A DNA stretch of 64,000 nucleotides from a virus: positions 40,957-104,956 of the IMG/VR virus record IMGVR_UViG_3300020469_000021. The stretch is one strand, 5' to 3'. Made by a program: the position numbers and the translations under genes. This document shows, piece after piece, positions 32,834-39,581 of the stretch. The notes below the pieces were generated by a model that saw nothing but the letters and a program-made list of their open reading frames with translations, searched no databases and had not been told where the DNA came from. The stretch's first letter is position 1. Every line of letters begins with the position of its first letter.

Positions 32834-33530
32834 ATAATCAAAATTGAGAACCAAACTCAAATAAATAAAATAAATCGATCTTTAACATTTTAATTTTCCA
32901 AGAGGCAGGACAAGCAATGGAGTTGAAAAACCTTAAATGGTTAGTAAGAAAATTGCTGGAGAGCCTTTAGAAGGACTGAAGTTACCTATAGAGCTTAAGT
33001 AGTTACTGAAGAAAATTTTTTCACTTTTATTTTCCTAGCTACTACTTCGTATGAAGTAAGTTTCGCAAAAGGAGTTACTGACGAAATTCACTCTTGGAAA
33101 ACACTTTGGAAGGGCTTATAATCCTTCCTGTGGGTGACTGAACTAATCCTGTCGTGAGCGGGATAAAGTATGCAAATTCCCTGTGGTAGGGTAGGTAGAG
33201 TCCAATCGGATGAGCTTAGTACGATTCCAAGTATAGTTTGTAGTTCGAAGTAGGTAATCCTGAACTGATGTTCACGCCGAAAAGTTGGAGGTATACAGTA
33301 GTCCTCCCCCACACCTATTTGTTTCATATTATTATTCCTGTTTGTGGTAAAGGTTGTATTTGGACTGAAACGTTTGAATAACCTTCTTTGCGAAGGGGTA
33401 CTAAAGGGTATTGTAGCGGATTTCGTAGTCTGGTTATTTCATCGCCCTTCCCGTAACTACATAAAAGCGTGGAACACTTTCCCACTCCTCCGACCCTCAC
33501 CTGCTTTTTTTTGCAGGTGGGGGTTTTTTT
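32834..33530 (+). ncRNA. Large structured non-coding RNA (about 700 nt)
   Basis: A 700-nt stretch without a credible gene, bounded by a near-consensus promoter and a perfect intrinsic terminator. It is GC-richer than the surrounding coding DNA and full of local hairpins: GGAAGG/CCTTCC (near 33110), ATCCTG/CGGGAT, CCCT/AGGG, GGAGG/CCTCC (near 33290-33308), CCTTC/GAAGG (near 33390) and CTTC/GAAG around 33050. Size, phage context and structure density resemble the giant ornate RNAs GOLLD and ROOL found in phages, but I cannot align it to either. Overlapping minus-strand ORFs have no start signals and are taken as shadows. Confidence 0.7.
33493..33530 (+). terminator. Intrinsic terminator of the large RNA
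   Basis: A 12-bp stem (33493-33504 with 33513-33524, one G-U pair), a T8 loop and a T7 tract. Confidence 0.9.
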
Positions 33531-33534
33531 GTTG

Positions 33535-33563
33535 TTGACTTTGTGAGTTATTCTGTCAGTATA
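33535..33563 (+). promoter_or_regulatory. CTGTC-class promoter
   Basis: TTGACT, 17 bp ending in CTGTC, AGTATA, then 5 nt to the ATG at 33569. Directly follows the terminator. Confidence 0.65.
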
Positions 33564-33568
33564 TAGGT

Positions 33569-33823
33569 ATGAATACATTAAAAGAAATTATAGATTGTTG
33601 GGGGTTTGTTAATTCTATTCAACTTAAAGAGTTGGCTCAGTATTTTCCAAACACTCCATTAGTTATTAAATGGGGTATGCGTCAGAGGGAGATCTGCCAA
33701 GCTTGCGATGTTGCTGATCGCATCGAAAAGGTAGAGTCTGAGTCAGACGACTATGTTCGTGAAGTTTTCATTCAAGTAGACAACTTCCGCCAATTAAAAT
33801 CAGTACTAGGAGTAGAGGAATAA
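33569..33823 (+). CDS. Hypothetical protein
   Basis: 84 residues, alpha/beta (LVIKWGMRQREICQACDVADRIEKVESES). Virtually leaderless. Shares its stop with the next ATG. Confidence 0.6.
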   Translation: MNTLKEIIDCWGFVNSIQLKELAQYFPNTPLVIKWGMRQREICQACDVADRIEKVESESDDYVREVFIQVDNFRQLKSVLGVEE

Positions 33824-34221
33824 TGGAACTAAGAAATCAAAACAATATTAGATACAAAATTGATTATAATAAAAAGGTTTTTGTTTATAAGAATTTACAT
33901 AGAGACTGTTGGTCTATAAAACAGGGCGGGTTGGTAAAAGCCCATGCCAATGAAGTTGATCTTTGGGATTGTGCTTTTCAAGTCAATGCCACAGGCAGGA
34001 AGAAAGTTTTGGAAGAGAGGCGCAAGAATGTTCACGCAGGAATCAAGGGTTATATGGATAAGGAGCCTATCGCATCGTACGAAGATTCATTTGAAGTAAC
34101 TTACAATCCCTACAAGTACGAGACTTTTGTATACAAAAACTCAGAGAACCCAATCTACGCCTCTCATTCAGTCAAGCTATCACACAACAAAGTGCTGGCA
34201 GACTATGGACCCGAGCGATAA
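33823..34221 (+). CDS. Hypothetical protein with KxxH-type beta domain
   Basis: 132 residues. KKVFVYKNLHRDCWSIKQGGLVKAHANEVDLWDCAFQVN...GRKKVLEERRKNVHAGIKGYM matches a small phage/plasmid family of basic beta-rich proteins that read 'v.vyyNLhkk.wSv...G.vv.ha..v.l.d..f.V...GR..v...krKnVHA...G'. Function unknown. Co-transcribed with the preceding gene. Confidence 0.65.
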   Translation: MELRNQNNIRYKIDYNKKVFVYKNLHRDCWSIKQGGLVKAHANEVDLWDCAFQVNATGRKKVLEERRKNVHAGIKGYMDKEPIASYEDSFEVTYNPYKYETFVYKNSENPIYASHSVKLSHNKVLADYGPER

Positions 34222-34245
34222 CAATCTAAACAATAAAACAAATAT

Positions 34246-34317
34246 ATGGAAATAATTATAATATCTATAGCAGTAGGAATATCAATGTATATTAGAACAA
34301 ATAATCTTATGAATTAA
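34246..34317 (+). CDS. TM micropeptide
   Basis: 23 residues with a hydrophobic stretch (MEIIIISIAVGISMYI). Possible membrane peptide. Confidence 0.3.
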   Translation: MEIIIISIAVGISMYIRTNNLMN

Positions 34318-34356
34318 AATTTGCAATACTATAATCAAGCGCGTAGCTTTTTGGCC

Positions 34357-34423
34357 TAAGTCACTGAAGATCAAAGGGTTACGGCGCTCAGAGCGGTGTA
34401 AGTTGTTGGTATTCAGTAAGTTA
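34357..34423 (+). repeat. 69-nt two-hairpin repeat, copy 1
   Basis: First copy of the dispersed element. TAAGTC...GGTTA and GTAAGTT...TAAGTTA arms flank the GC-rich core CGGCGCTCAGAGCGG; TTCAG/CTGAA arms also pair across the ends. Followed by a T-tract and the promoter at 34445. Confidence 0.75.
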
Positions 34424-34444
34424 AGTTTTTTTAAAAAAAAAGTG

Positions 34445-34473
34445 TTGACTTAACCCAAGAATCTGTCAAACTA
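34445..34473 (+). promoter_or_regulatory. Leaderless CTGTC-class promoter with dyad
   Basis: TTGACT, N13, TGTCAA inverted repeat. The -10 position (AAACTA) is followed by exactly 6 nt and the ATG at 34480. Confidence 0.6.
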
Positions 34474-34479
34474 ATAATT

Positions 34480-34662
34480 ATGAAGATTGAACAAGACAGC
34501 GAATACCATCTCTCACTTGCCATTGAGCAAGTGATGATGAAACTACAAAGCCTTGGAGCTACCAACGAAGATAGTCCTTTTGGAGAAACATTTGCCACGC
34601 TTGCCGTGCTATTAATGAAAGTTAGAGAAGAGGAGGAACAAAATGAAAATGCAGATGCTTAG
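34480..34662 (+). CDS. Hypothetical protein
   Basis: 60 residues, helical, acidic C-terminus. First gene of an eight-gene run (34480-36142). Overlaps the next by 20 nt. Confidence 0.55.
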   Translation: MKIEQDSEYHLSLAIEQVMMKLQSLGATNEDSPFGETFATLAVLLMKVREEEEQNENADA

Positions 34663-34828
34663 AGTTAAGATTCCCGTTTCCCAATGTATTGAGGAAGTTA
34701 AAGATTATATTTTATATAGTGAAATGGAGGGCGAGGTAGACAAGACAGATCCTTGGTACTCAACCTTCGAGCTGCTAGAAGAACTAAAACAAAAAGTACT
34801 AGACGAGGAGGAAATGTCAAATGAATAA
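34643..34828 (+). CDS. Hypothetical acidic protein
   Basis: 61 residues (RVKIPVSQCIEEVKDYILYSE). A GAGGAGGAA site sits before the ATG. Overlaps both neighbours. Confidence 0.55.
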   Translation: MKMQMLRVKIPVSQCIEEVKDYILYSEMEGEVDKTDPWYSTFELLEELKQKVLDEEEMSNE

Positions 34829-35060
34829 ACTAATGGAAGCACACAAGAAAAAGTTGGAGGAAAGATGTTCAATCACCGACGCAATCTCTGGAGTTGCAGA
34901 TGAACTCTACGAAATGCGAAAGAATAACGATGAAACTTTCTTTCAATTAAAAAACATAGCGGGATCTCTCGACCTAGTTAGTCAGTACCTCTACGACATT
35001 AGTTGGGAGTTAAAGAAAAGCAACGAAAAAAGTGTTGACACAGACGCATTAATTCAATAG
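34821..35060 (+). CDS. Hypothetical coiled-coil protein
   Basis: 79 residues, helical (SITDAISGVADELYEMRKNN). A GAGGAGGAAA Shine-Dalgarno lies upstream. Unknown. Confidence 0.55.
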   Translation: MNKLMEAHKKKLEERCSITDAISGVADELYEMRKNNDETFFQLKNIAGSLDLVSQYLYDISWELKKSNEKSVDTDALIQ

Positions 35061-35070
35061 TATTTTAACT

Positions 35071-35274
35071 ATGATTACATTAGACACACCCGAACAAATC
35101 GATATGTTTCGATTCCTCAGTCTCAAATCCGCACTCAAGCTAGAGTGTCTTGGAATGAGCAGAAGAGGTCAATCAGCATATTCAATTATTAAAGCCGAGT
35201 ACGGATTCAAAGGCAACAAGAAGTCCGTCTTAGAACAAATGGAACAAATTATTAAGGAGTTTAAAAATGACTAA
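35071..35274 (+). CDS. Small phage protein, conserved type
   Basis: 67 residues. EQIDMFRFLSLKSALKLECLGMSRRGQSAYSIIKAEYGFKG is a pattern I have seen in many phage small proteins of unknown function. Overlaps the next gene by 8 nt. Confidence 0.6.
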   Translation: MITLDTPEQIDMFRFLSLKSALKLECLGMSRRGQSAYSIIKAEYGFKGNKKSVLEQMEQIIKEFKND

Positions 35275-35488
35275 AGCACAGATAGAATCAAGAGTAGAAG
35301 GTTGGAATTGGAATATGAATATCTTCGAGATATATGATGAGCTCAGAGATGGGCATACGGGAGAAGAGCAAGAGCAACTTTTAACTTTTGCTTATAATTA
35401 TTTCAATAACGATACAATGATCAAAGAGCTTGCGGATCATTTTTGCATAACTATTCATACAGACGAAGACTCACCAATCCCTTGCTAA
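35267..35488 (+). CDS. Hypothetical acidic protein
   Basis: 73 residues (RVEGWNWNMNIFEIYDELRD). Acidic, His-containing C-terminus. Unknown. Confidence 0.55.
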   Translation: MTKAQIESRVEGWNWNMNIFEIYDELRDGHTGEEQEQLLTFAYNYFNNDTMIKELADHFCITIHTDEDSPIPC

Positions 35489-35489
35489 G

Positions 35490-35687
35490 ATGGAATTTGA
35501 GCAAAGAATGATAGATTATGCCCAAAAGTGGTATGAAGTAAACGACCTAGAGACAGAGAAAAAGAACGGAAACGATCTTTATCTTCGAGTCAATGACAAT
35601 GTATTTACTGAAGTCTCACACTGCGACATCAGACAAAAAGCCATGCTATGGTTAGAATCAGAATTAGAAGGAGTAAACAATTATTAA
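35490..35687 (+). CDS. Hypothetical protein
   Basis: 65 residues, acidic (FEQRMIDYAQKWYEVNDLET). Follows the previous stop by 1 nt and precedes the next ATG by 1 nt. Confidence 0.55.
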   Translation: MEFEQRMIDYAQKWYEVNDLETEKKNGNDLYLRVNDNVFTEVSHCDIRQKAMLWLESELEGVNNY

Positions 35688-35688
35688 A

Positions 35689-35925
35689 ATGAACAATTAC
35701 ATAGAAGCAATCTGTATCGGCAAACCATTGGACTTGCCCGAATACAATGAAGACACAGAACTTTGGGAGGTTCACTTTGAGGAATCACCCACCCCTTGGC
35801 ATCCATATGATGAACAAGATTTAATTTCTTATAGTTGTGACTCAGCCGAAGAGGCATGCGAGTTGTACAACTATTACAACCAAAACCCTGTAACAAAGGA
35901 TAATACAAATGAAGAAGATAATTAA
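35689..35925 (+). CDS. Hypothetical acidic protein
   Basis: 78 residues, acidic and aromatic (LPEYNEDTELWEVHFEESPT). Overlaps the next gene by 17 nt. A long minus-strand frame over it is a shadow. Confidence 0.55.
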   Translation: MNNYIEAICIGKPLDLPEYNEDTELWEVHFEESPTPWHPYDEQDLISYSCDSAEEACELYNYYNQNPVTKDNTNEEDN

Positions 35926-36142
35926 TAAAATTAAAAGAATGTTCAACCCATTGTATAGCTTGGTCTATACTACTAAGGATGGACGCACCGAAATGTATAC
36001 CATTGAGAAGCCTTTGCATGTCAATGAGTTTGGCAATGTAACTGAGAAGCTTGTTACTGCAGGCTTCAGAGCGTACTGCCATAACAAGAATGGTATTCGC
36101 TCCTTTCGATATGATAGAATCGTATCGCTAAATCGAGCCTAA
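35909..36142 (+). CDS. Hypothetical WYL-like beta protein
   Basis: 77 residues. YSLVYTTKDGRTEMYTIEKP...VTAGFRAYCHNKNGIRSFRYDRI matches a recurrent small phage beta-barrel that ends in '..R.Fr.drI', similar to part of a WYL domain. Last gene before repeat copy 2. Confidence 0.55.
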   Translation: MKKIINKIKRMFNPLYSLVYTTKDGRTEMYTIEKPLHVNEFGNVTEKLVTAGFRAYCHNKNGIRSFRYDRIVSLNRA

Positions 36143-36192
36143 CCAAATAAGCCTTTGAGTATGTTCGTGTTATAGGGTTAATAGAAAACTTC

Positions 36193-36263
36193 GCAAGTCG
36201 TTGGTTATCAGCGGCTTGCGTCGCCCTGAGCGGCGTAAGTGCTTGATAGCTAGCAGGTTATGA
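36193..36263 (+). repeat. 69-nt two-hairpin repeat, copy 2
   Basis: 5' hairpin CAAGTCG/CGGCTTG with TTG...TCAG inside, core GCGTCGCCCTGAGCGGCG, then the 3' arm beginning TAAGTGCTTGAT. Followed by T8 and the promoter at 36292. Confidence 0.8.
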
Positions 36264-36291
36264 CTATTTTAACTTTACTTGATTTTTTTTC

Positions 36292-36320
36292 TTGCGTTTT
36301 ACTTATCACCTGTCATACTC
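36292..36320 (+). promoter_or_regulatory. CTGTC-class promoter with leader
   Basis: TTGCGT, 17 bp ending in CTGTC, ATACTC. The gene behind it has a normal leader with an AAGGAG site. Confidence 0.5.
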
Positions 36321-36356
36321 ATATATACAAAGCAACTTAAACATAAGGAGAAAATC

Positions 36357-36767
36357 ATGGGGCTAGATCAATACGCATACGCTAAAGACGAAAACGAAGA
36401 GACAGAACATCTCGCAGAGTGGAGAAAACACAACCGCCTCCAAGGATATATGGAGAAACTTTGGGAGGACAAGGGCAGACCATTTGATGGTCAGTTGGAT
36501 GATAACCCAATGGGAGATTTCAACTGCGTGCCTGTCGAGCTAACGCTTACTGACCTTGAGCAACTCGAAGCAGTTATCGCTCAAAAGGATATGCCTGAGA
36601 CAGGCGGTTTTTTCTTTGGTAGTGACTCCTACTCTTGGGAGCAAGAGGATGGAAAGCCCTACAAGGATGGCGATTACTTTTACAAAGAAACTGACTTGCA
36701 GTTTATATCTGATGCATACAAAGCCATGGCAAAAGGCAAGAAAGTATTTTACTCTTCTTGGTGGTAA
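36357..36767 (+). CDS. MGLDxYxY-type phage protein
   Basis: 136 residues from ATG 36357, which has a good Shine-Dalgarno (AAGGAG); the frame is open earlier but across the promoter. MGLDQYAYAKD...AEWRKHNRLQGYMEKLW and VELTLTDLEQLEAVI...TGGFFFGSDSY...YKETDLQFISDAYKAM are hallmark segments of a conserved phage family (phosphoglycerate-kinase-like in some annotations), whose function is not established. The Shine-Dalgarno is in contrast to the leaderless genes around it. Confidence 0.75.
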   Translation: MGLDQYAYAKDENEETEHLAEWRKHNRLQGYMEKLWEDKGRPFDGQLDDNPMGDFNCVPVELTLTDLEQLEAVIAQKDMPETGGFFFGSDSYSWEQEDGKPYKDGDYFYKETDLQFISDAYKAMAKGKKVFYSSWW

Positions 36768-36807
36768 ACGCTTGACAACTTAACGAAATTTTCTTAAGAT
36801 TTATACT

Positions 36808-36978
36808 ATGGAAACAATAGATATCACACCAACATGGTCAGCACTCATTCCCATTATGGTTGAGGTGTTGAAGAGCCCAAAAGCAAGCAACTCTGCAAAA
36901 CAAGAAGTTGTGGTTGAGTTAAAGCGTTTAGCTAAAATCGTTGACGATCAAAACAGAAAGGCGAAACAAAATGGATAA
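36808..36978 (+). CDS. Hypothetical 56-aa protein
   Basis: 56 residues (METIDITPTWSALIPIMVEV...), helical, basic C-terminus. Near-leaderless: TTGACA at 36773, TAAGAT at 36795, ATG 7 nt later. Overlaps the next ATG. Confidence 0.55.
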   Translation: METIDITPTWSALIPIMVEVLKSPKASNSAKQEVVVELKRLAKIVDDQNRKAKQNG

Positions 36979-37144
36979 CTTAACTGAACAAGAATTAAAG
37001 GCAGTCTTTGATGTGGTTAATGTTTACGAACCCGAAGACATAAGGCATGTCTACCCCGCAATGGCGACTGATGAATTCATGAAAGATATAAACTCTGCAT
37101 GGAGAAAGATTTTAAACTCTCTTGACAATACCAACAACAACTGA
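36971..37144 (+). CDS. Hypothetical protein
   Basis: 57 residues from ATG 36971, overlapping the previous stop by 8 nt. MDNLTEQELKAVFDVVNVYE is a helical start. Ends in the next promoter. Confidence 0.5.
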   Translation: MDNLTEQELKAVFDVVNVYEPEDIRHVYPAMATDEFMKDINSAWRKILNSLDNTNNN

Positions 37145-37150
37145 GAAAAT
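37122..37150 (+). promoter_or_regulatory. Leaderless promoter
   Basis: TTGACA, 17 bp, GAAAAT, exactly 6 nt (ACTATT), ATG at 37157. The -35 is inside the preceding gene. Confidence 0.65.
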
Positions 37151-37156
37151 ACTATT

Positions 37157-37471
37157 ATGCACGAAAAAATAGAGCAACCCGTAAATTCCTACACCGAATT
37201 CGAGAAGCTTCAATGGGCTTGTGATAAGCCAATGCCATCGATTGGCTCAGAAGTTAATGTCAAGATCAATGGTATTGGTCGATCAAAAGTCTTAAAGTAT
37301 TTTGTGGAGTATGGCTTCATTGGAATGCTTGTTCAGCCTTTCGACCCACCCGCTTGGTATATAAAGCAAAACGGGGCAGATGAGCCTTGTCATGTTTTTC
37401 CTGCTGAGACTGAAGAGCTTAGGGTTGAGAAAAAAGGCTTTTACGAATCTATTCACAACGCAATGGCGTAA
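37157..37471 (+). CDS. Hypothetical protein
   Basis: 104 residues, beta-rich (GSEVNVKINGIGRSKVLKYFVEYGFIGMLVQ). Typical of small phage SH3-like proteins ending in 'fP.e...'. Its TAA is inside repeat copy 3. Confidence 0.6.
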   Translation: MHEKIEQPVNSYTEFEKLQWACDKPMPSIGSEVNVKINGIGRSKVLKYFVEYGFIGMLVQPFDPPAWYIKQNGADEPCHVFPAETEELRVEKKGFYESIHNAMA

Positions 37472-37536
37472 GTCACTCTATAACAACAAGTTAGGCCGCT
37501 CTGGGCGGCGCAAGTCTTTGCCGTCCAACGACTTAC
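37468..37536 (+). repeat. 69-nt two-hairpin repeat, copy 3
   Basis: Ends GTAAGTC and GACTTAC are perfect complements; core GCCGCTCTGGGCGGC is a 5-bp hairpin. The stop codon of the upstream gene is the TAA of the first arm. Confidence 0.85.
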
Positions 37537-37605
37537 GAGACTATAAGCTAAACTTATTTTAGCTATAAGCGACAAAAGAAACTTCACTTAAAAACTTTTT
37601 TTTGC

Positions 37606-37634
37606 TTGCGGTTTACTCAGAATCTGTCAGTATA
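37606..37634 (+). promoter_or_regulatory. Leaderless CTGTC-class promoter
   Basis: TTGCGG, 17 bp ending in CTGTC, AGTATA, exactly 6 nt, ATG at 37641. Confidence 0.65.
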
Positions 37635-37640
37635 TATATT

Positions 37641-37760
37641 ATGAAAGCAAGGGAAATTAAGATTAGAAAGCCGATCCTTTTCACTAAGGCTCGCCCCTTC
37701 AAGATGAAGAACAAAACCTTAGAGAGAAAACTTAAACACAAAAAACGCTATGAATATTAA
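37641..37760 (+). CDS. Hypothetical 39-aa basic protein
   Basis: 39 residues, extremely basic (MKAREIKIRKPILFTKARPF...), likely nucleic-acid or ribosome binding by charge. Leaderless. Overlaps the next gene by 11 nt. Confidence 0.5.
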   Translation: MKAREIKIRKPILFTKARPFKMKNKTLERKLKHKKRYEY

Positions 37761-37995
37761 CGAAGATTTCACCAACGAATTTGAATGCCCCGAAGCCCAA
37801 GAGGTTATGGATCAAAGCATGGATTTCATATTTGACAAACTTATCAACCCCATGAATGAAATGGGAAAGCTCACCGAAGAGGACTTGGCAATGATTAGCC
37901 TTATCGGCATCAGTCTCAAGATCATTTCCGAACAAGCGTCACTTTACGAAAAGTCTGTATCAGAAGATACTTCACAAAACTTTTACAAAAATTAA
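37750..37995 (+). CDS. Hypothetical acidic helical protein
   Basis: 81 residues, acidic helices (EAQEVMDQSMDFIFDKLINP). Unknown. The next promoter begins just after its stop. Confidence 0.55.
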   Translation: MNINEDFTNEFECPEAQEVMDQSMDFIFDKLINPMNEMGKLTEEDLAMISLIGISLKIISEQASLYEKSVSEDTSQNFYKN

Positions 37996-37998
37996 TCC

Positions 37999-38027
37999 TT
38001 GACAATCAACAAAAAAACTGAGAGAAT
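37999..38027 (+). promoter_or_regulatory. Leaderless promoter of the DUF932-like gene
   Basis: TTGACA, 17 bp, GAGAAT, exactly 6 nt (ATAATC), ATG at 38034. Confidence 0.65.
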
Positions 38028-38033
38028 ATAATC

Positions 38034-38963
38034 ATGTCAGAAACAAAAAACAGAATTAACCTCGCCATCTGCGGAGGCGAGCATAAGGTAGTAACGCTAG
38101 GGGAAGTCGCTGATGTAGTGACTCCCGATATCGAGTATCGCAAAGAGGCGAACAAGGACGGAACGCACTCCGTTTCTTATCAGCCTATTTCGCACAATCT
38201 CTTGATTGACAAGACTCGTAACCATCTTGAGCAAGGTGGGTTTGAAGTTGTAGACGAGTGCCACAACCTCGCAAGAGGTGGCAAACGCTACTTTGGATTG
38301 TTTGAGGTCACTCACCCAAACAGGGAAAACACCGAGAGAGGCACAATCGTTGGCTTGCGTAATGCTCACGACAAGTGCTTTCCTGCGGGATTGTGTGCAG
38401 GTGATGCTCCATTTGTTTGCGACAACCTCATCTTTACCAATTCGGTCAAGTTGGCTCGCAGACACACTAAGAACATCCTTTCCGAGCTAGATCATGTGAT
38501 CTCTCGCACTTTGGGCAAGTTGTTCAATTTTTGGATGGGTCAAGATCAACGCATCGTATCCTACAAGGATTTTGATTTGACTAACGCTCAAGTCAACGAT
38601 CTTGTGATTCGTGCGTACAAAGCAGGTGCAGTCAGCAAGACTAAGATTGCTGATGTGGTTGACCAATGGGAAAAGTCTGATCACACCGAGTTTTGGGACA
38701 GAAACATGAACTCCCTTTACAATGCCTTTACCGAGGTATACAAGGGCAATCTTGTTGCCTTGCCTCAACGCTCTGAGGCATTGCACTCTGTTCTTGACTC
38801 TGAGGTCGGGTTCGATCTTTCAGCTTTCGATCCTCAAGTCGAGGAAGCTGAACTTGTCGAAGTTGCTCATGCCCCTGCCCCTCAAGTTCTTGAGGTAGCA
38901 GGTAACATAGATGGCGAAGTTCCTGCCGATCTATATGATGCAGAGGATGACTACCCTTTCTAA
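38034..38963 (+). CDS. DUF932-like protein with SSB-like C-terminus
   Basis: 309 residues. GLRNAHDKCFPAGLCAGDAPFVCDNLIFTNSVKLARRHTKNIL (about 106-148) is the core signature of the DUF932/DUF945 phage-plasmid family, whose role is unknown but often near replication genes. The last residues, YDAEDDYPF, mimic the acidic -DDxPF tip of single-strand-binding proteins. Codon use is visibly GC-richer than in the 1-33 kb region, as for most of this cassette area. Leaderless promoter; ends at an intrinsic terminator. Confidence 0.75.
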   Translation: MSETKNRINLAICGGEHKVVTLGEVADVVTPDIEYRKEANKDGTHSVSYQPISHNLLIDKTRNHLEQGGFEVVDECHNLARGGKRYFGLFEVTHPNRENTERGTIVGLRNAHDKCFPAGLCAGDAPFVCDNLIFTNSVKLARRHTKNILSELDHVISRTLGKLFNFWMGQDQRIVSYKDFDLTNAQVNDLVIRAYKAGAVSKTKIADVVDQWEKSDHTEFWDRNMNSLYNAFTEVYKGNLVALPQRSEALHSVLDSEVGFDLSAFDPQVEEAELVEVAHAPAPQVLEVAGNIDGEVPADLYDAEDDYPF

Positions 38964-38989
38964 AGGGTTGGTCGCCAAATAGGCAAATA

Positions 38990-39017
38990 AGCCCCCTCAC
39001 CCCGAGGGGGCTTTTTT
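38990..39017 (+). terminator. Intrinsic terminator
   Basis: AGCCCCCTC (38990-38998), loop ACCCC, GAGGGGGCT (39004-39012), T tract to 39017. Confidence 0.92.
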
Positions 39018-39035
39018 ATTGGGCATTTACTTTCT

Positions 39036-39104
39036 GTAAGTCATTGATGATCAAGGGCTTACGGCGCTCTGAGCGGCGCAAACTATTGATTGGTAGGTAC
39101 TTAC
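39036..39104 (+). repeat. 69-nt two-hairpin repeat, copy 4
   Basis: 5' hairpin GTAAG...CTTAC enclosing TTGA-TGA-TCAA, core GGCGCTCTGAGCGGCG, second arm to TACTTAC; ends GTAAG and CTTAC pair. Confidence 0.85.
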
Positions 39105-39124
39105 GACAAAAAGAAAAAAAAGTA

Positions 39125-39153
39125 TTGACTTCACTCGATATTCTGTCACAATT
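39125..39153 (+). promoter_or_regulatory. CTGTC-class promoter of the tRNA-like RNA
   Basis: TTGACT, 17 bp ending in CTGTC, ACAATT. Transcription would start near 39160, about 28 nt before the tRNA-like element. Confidence 0.55.
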
Positions 39154-39187
39154 GTATTTAGTTCTTTTGACAATCAATTTCATTTGT

Positions 39188-39304
39188 GCCCTCTTAGTTT
39201 ACATTGGTGAAAACAATGGCTCTCGGCAGTATACTAGTTAAGCCTGCGAGCGACCGATCATCGTTTTGGAGTCAAAGAGGTGAGTTCGAATCTCACAGAG
39301 GGCT
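39188..39304 (+). tRNA. tRNA-like gene with a 41-nt insertion in the anticodon loop
   Basis: The acceptor GCCCTCT (39188-39194) pairs perfectly with AGAGGGC (39297-39303). U8 A9 and a canonical D arm GTTT-ACATTGGTGA-AAAC (39197-39214, with A14 and GG) follow. The T arm GTGAG-TTCGAAT-CTCAC (39280-39296) is perfect, and the variable loop is 5 nt. The anticodon stem TGGCT/AGTCA (39217-39221, 39270-39274) closes a loop of 48 nt instead of 7. If the extra 41 nt were removed to leave TTTTGGA or CTTTTGG, the anticodon would be TTG (Gln) or TTT (Lys). No CCA is encoded. It may be an intron-bearing, degenerate or repurposed tRNA. Confidence 0.6.
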
Positions 39305-39480
39305 GCTTTTTCTGTAGATGCGAAAGCATTGAACAACGAGGCGTCAGCACACGCCTACAACCTTCGGGAGAGAGAAAAAGGTTCACAATTTTGAGAGTGC
39401 AGTACCAAGCCTTATAGGCACCTAGTGTCACATCCTCGGTAAGACGGGGTAGCATTTACCACGGGCGGCTCCGTGGCTCT
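39305..39480 (+). ncRNA. Structured RNA candidate downstream of the tRNA-like gene
   Basis: No ORF fits here, but hairpins follow one another: GATGC-GAAA-GCATT (GNRA loop, about 39317-39330), AGGCGT/ACGCCT (39339-39356), AACCTT/AAGGTT (39359-39383), GCCT/AGGC (about 39409-39419), GGTA/TACC (about 39449-39460) and CCACGG/CCGTGG (39459-39476). A 3' GGCTCTC repeats one in the tRNA-like element. Probably part of the same transcript; class unknown. Confidence 0.45.
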
Positions 39481-39494
39481 CAATTCACTTTATT

Positions 39495-39581
39495 ATGACA
39501 CAACAGCAAACATTCTCACTAGCATTCTTAATCATCATGATTGCCATCGCAATAGTTCATTTTCTTGGGCTTAGCGGTTGA
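39495..39581 (+). CDS. TM micropeptide
   Basis: 28 residues, one hydrophobic helix (FSLAFLIIMIAIAIVHFLGL). Its TGA lies in the next TTGACA. Confidence 0.4.
   Translation: MTQQQTFSLAFLIIMIAIAIVHFLGLSG

Noticed and set aside
33088-33578. Minus-strand ORFs of 79 and 84 codons, and a plus-strand ORF at 33344-33538
   Set aside because: They lie inside the structured RNA unit and its terminator, have no promoter or Shine-Dalgarno, and read as unstructured protein.
39258-39455. Minus-strand ORF ending in ...VRFELTSLTPKR
   Set aside because: This is the well-known translation artefact of a tRNA T arm read backwards.
39188-39480. tmRNA or group I intron as the identity of the tRNA-like/structured unit
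   Set aside because: No tag ORF, no tmRNA acceptor signature, and the 41-nt insertion is far too short for a group I intron; no clear P3-P7 core sequence was found downstream.
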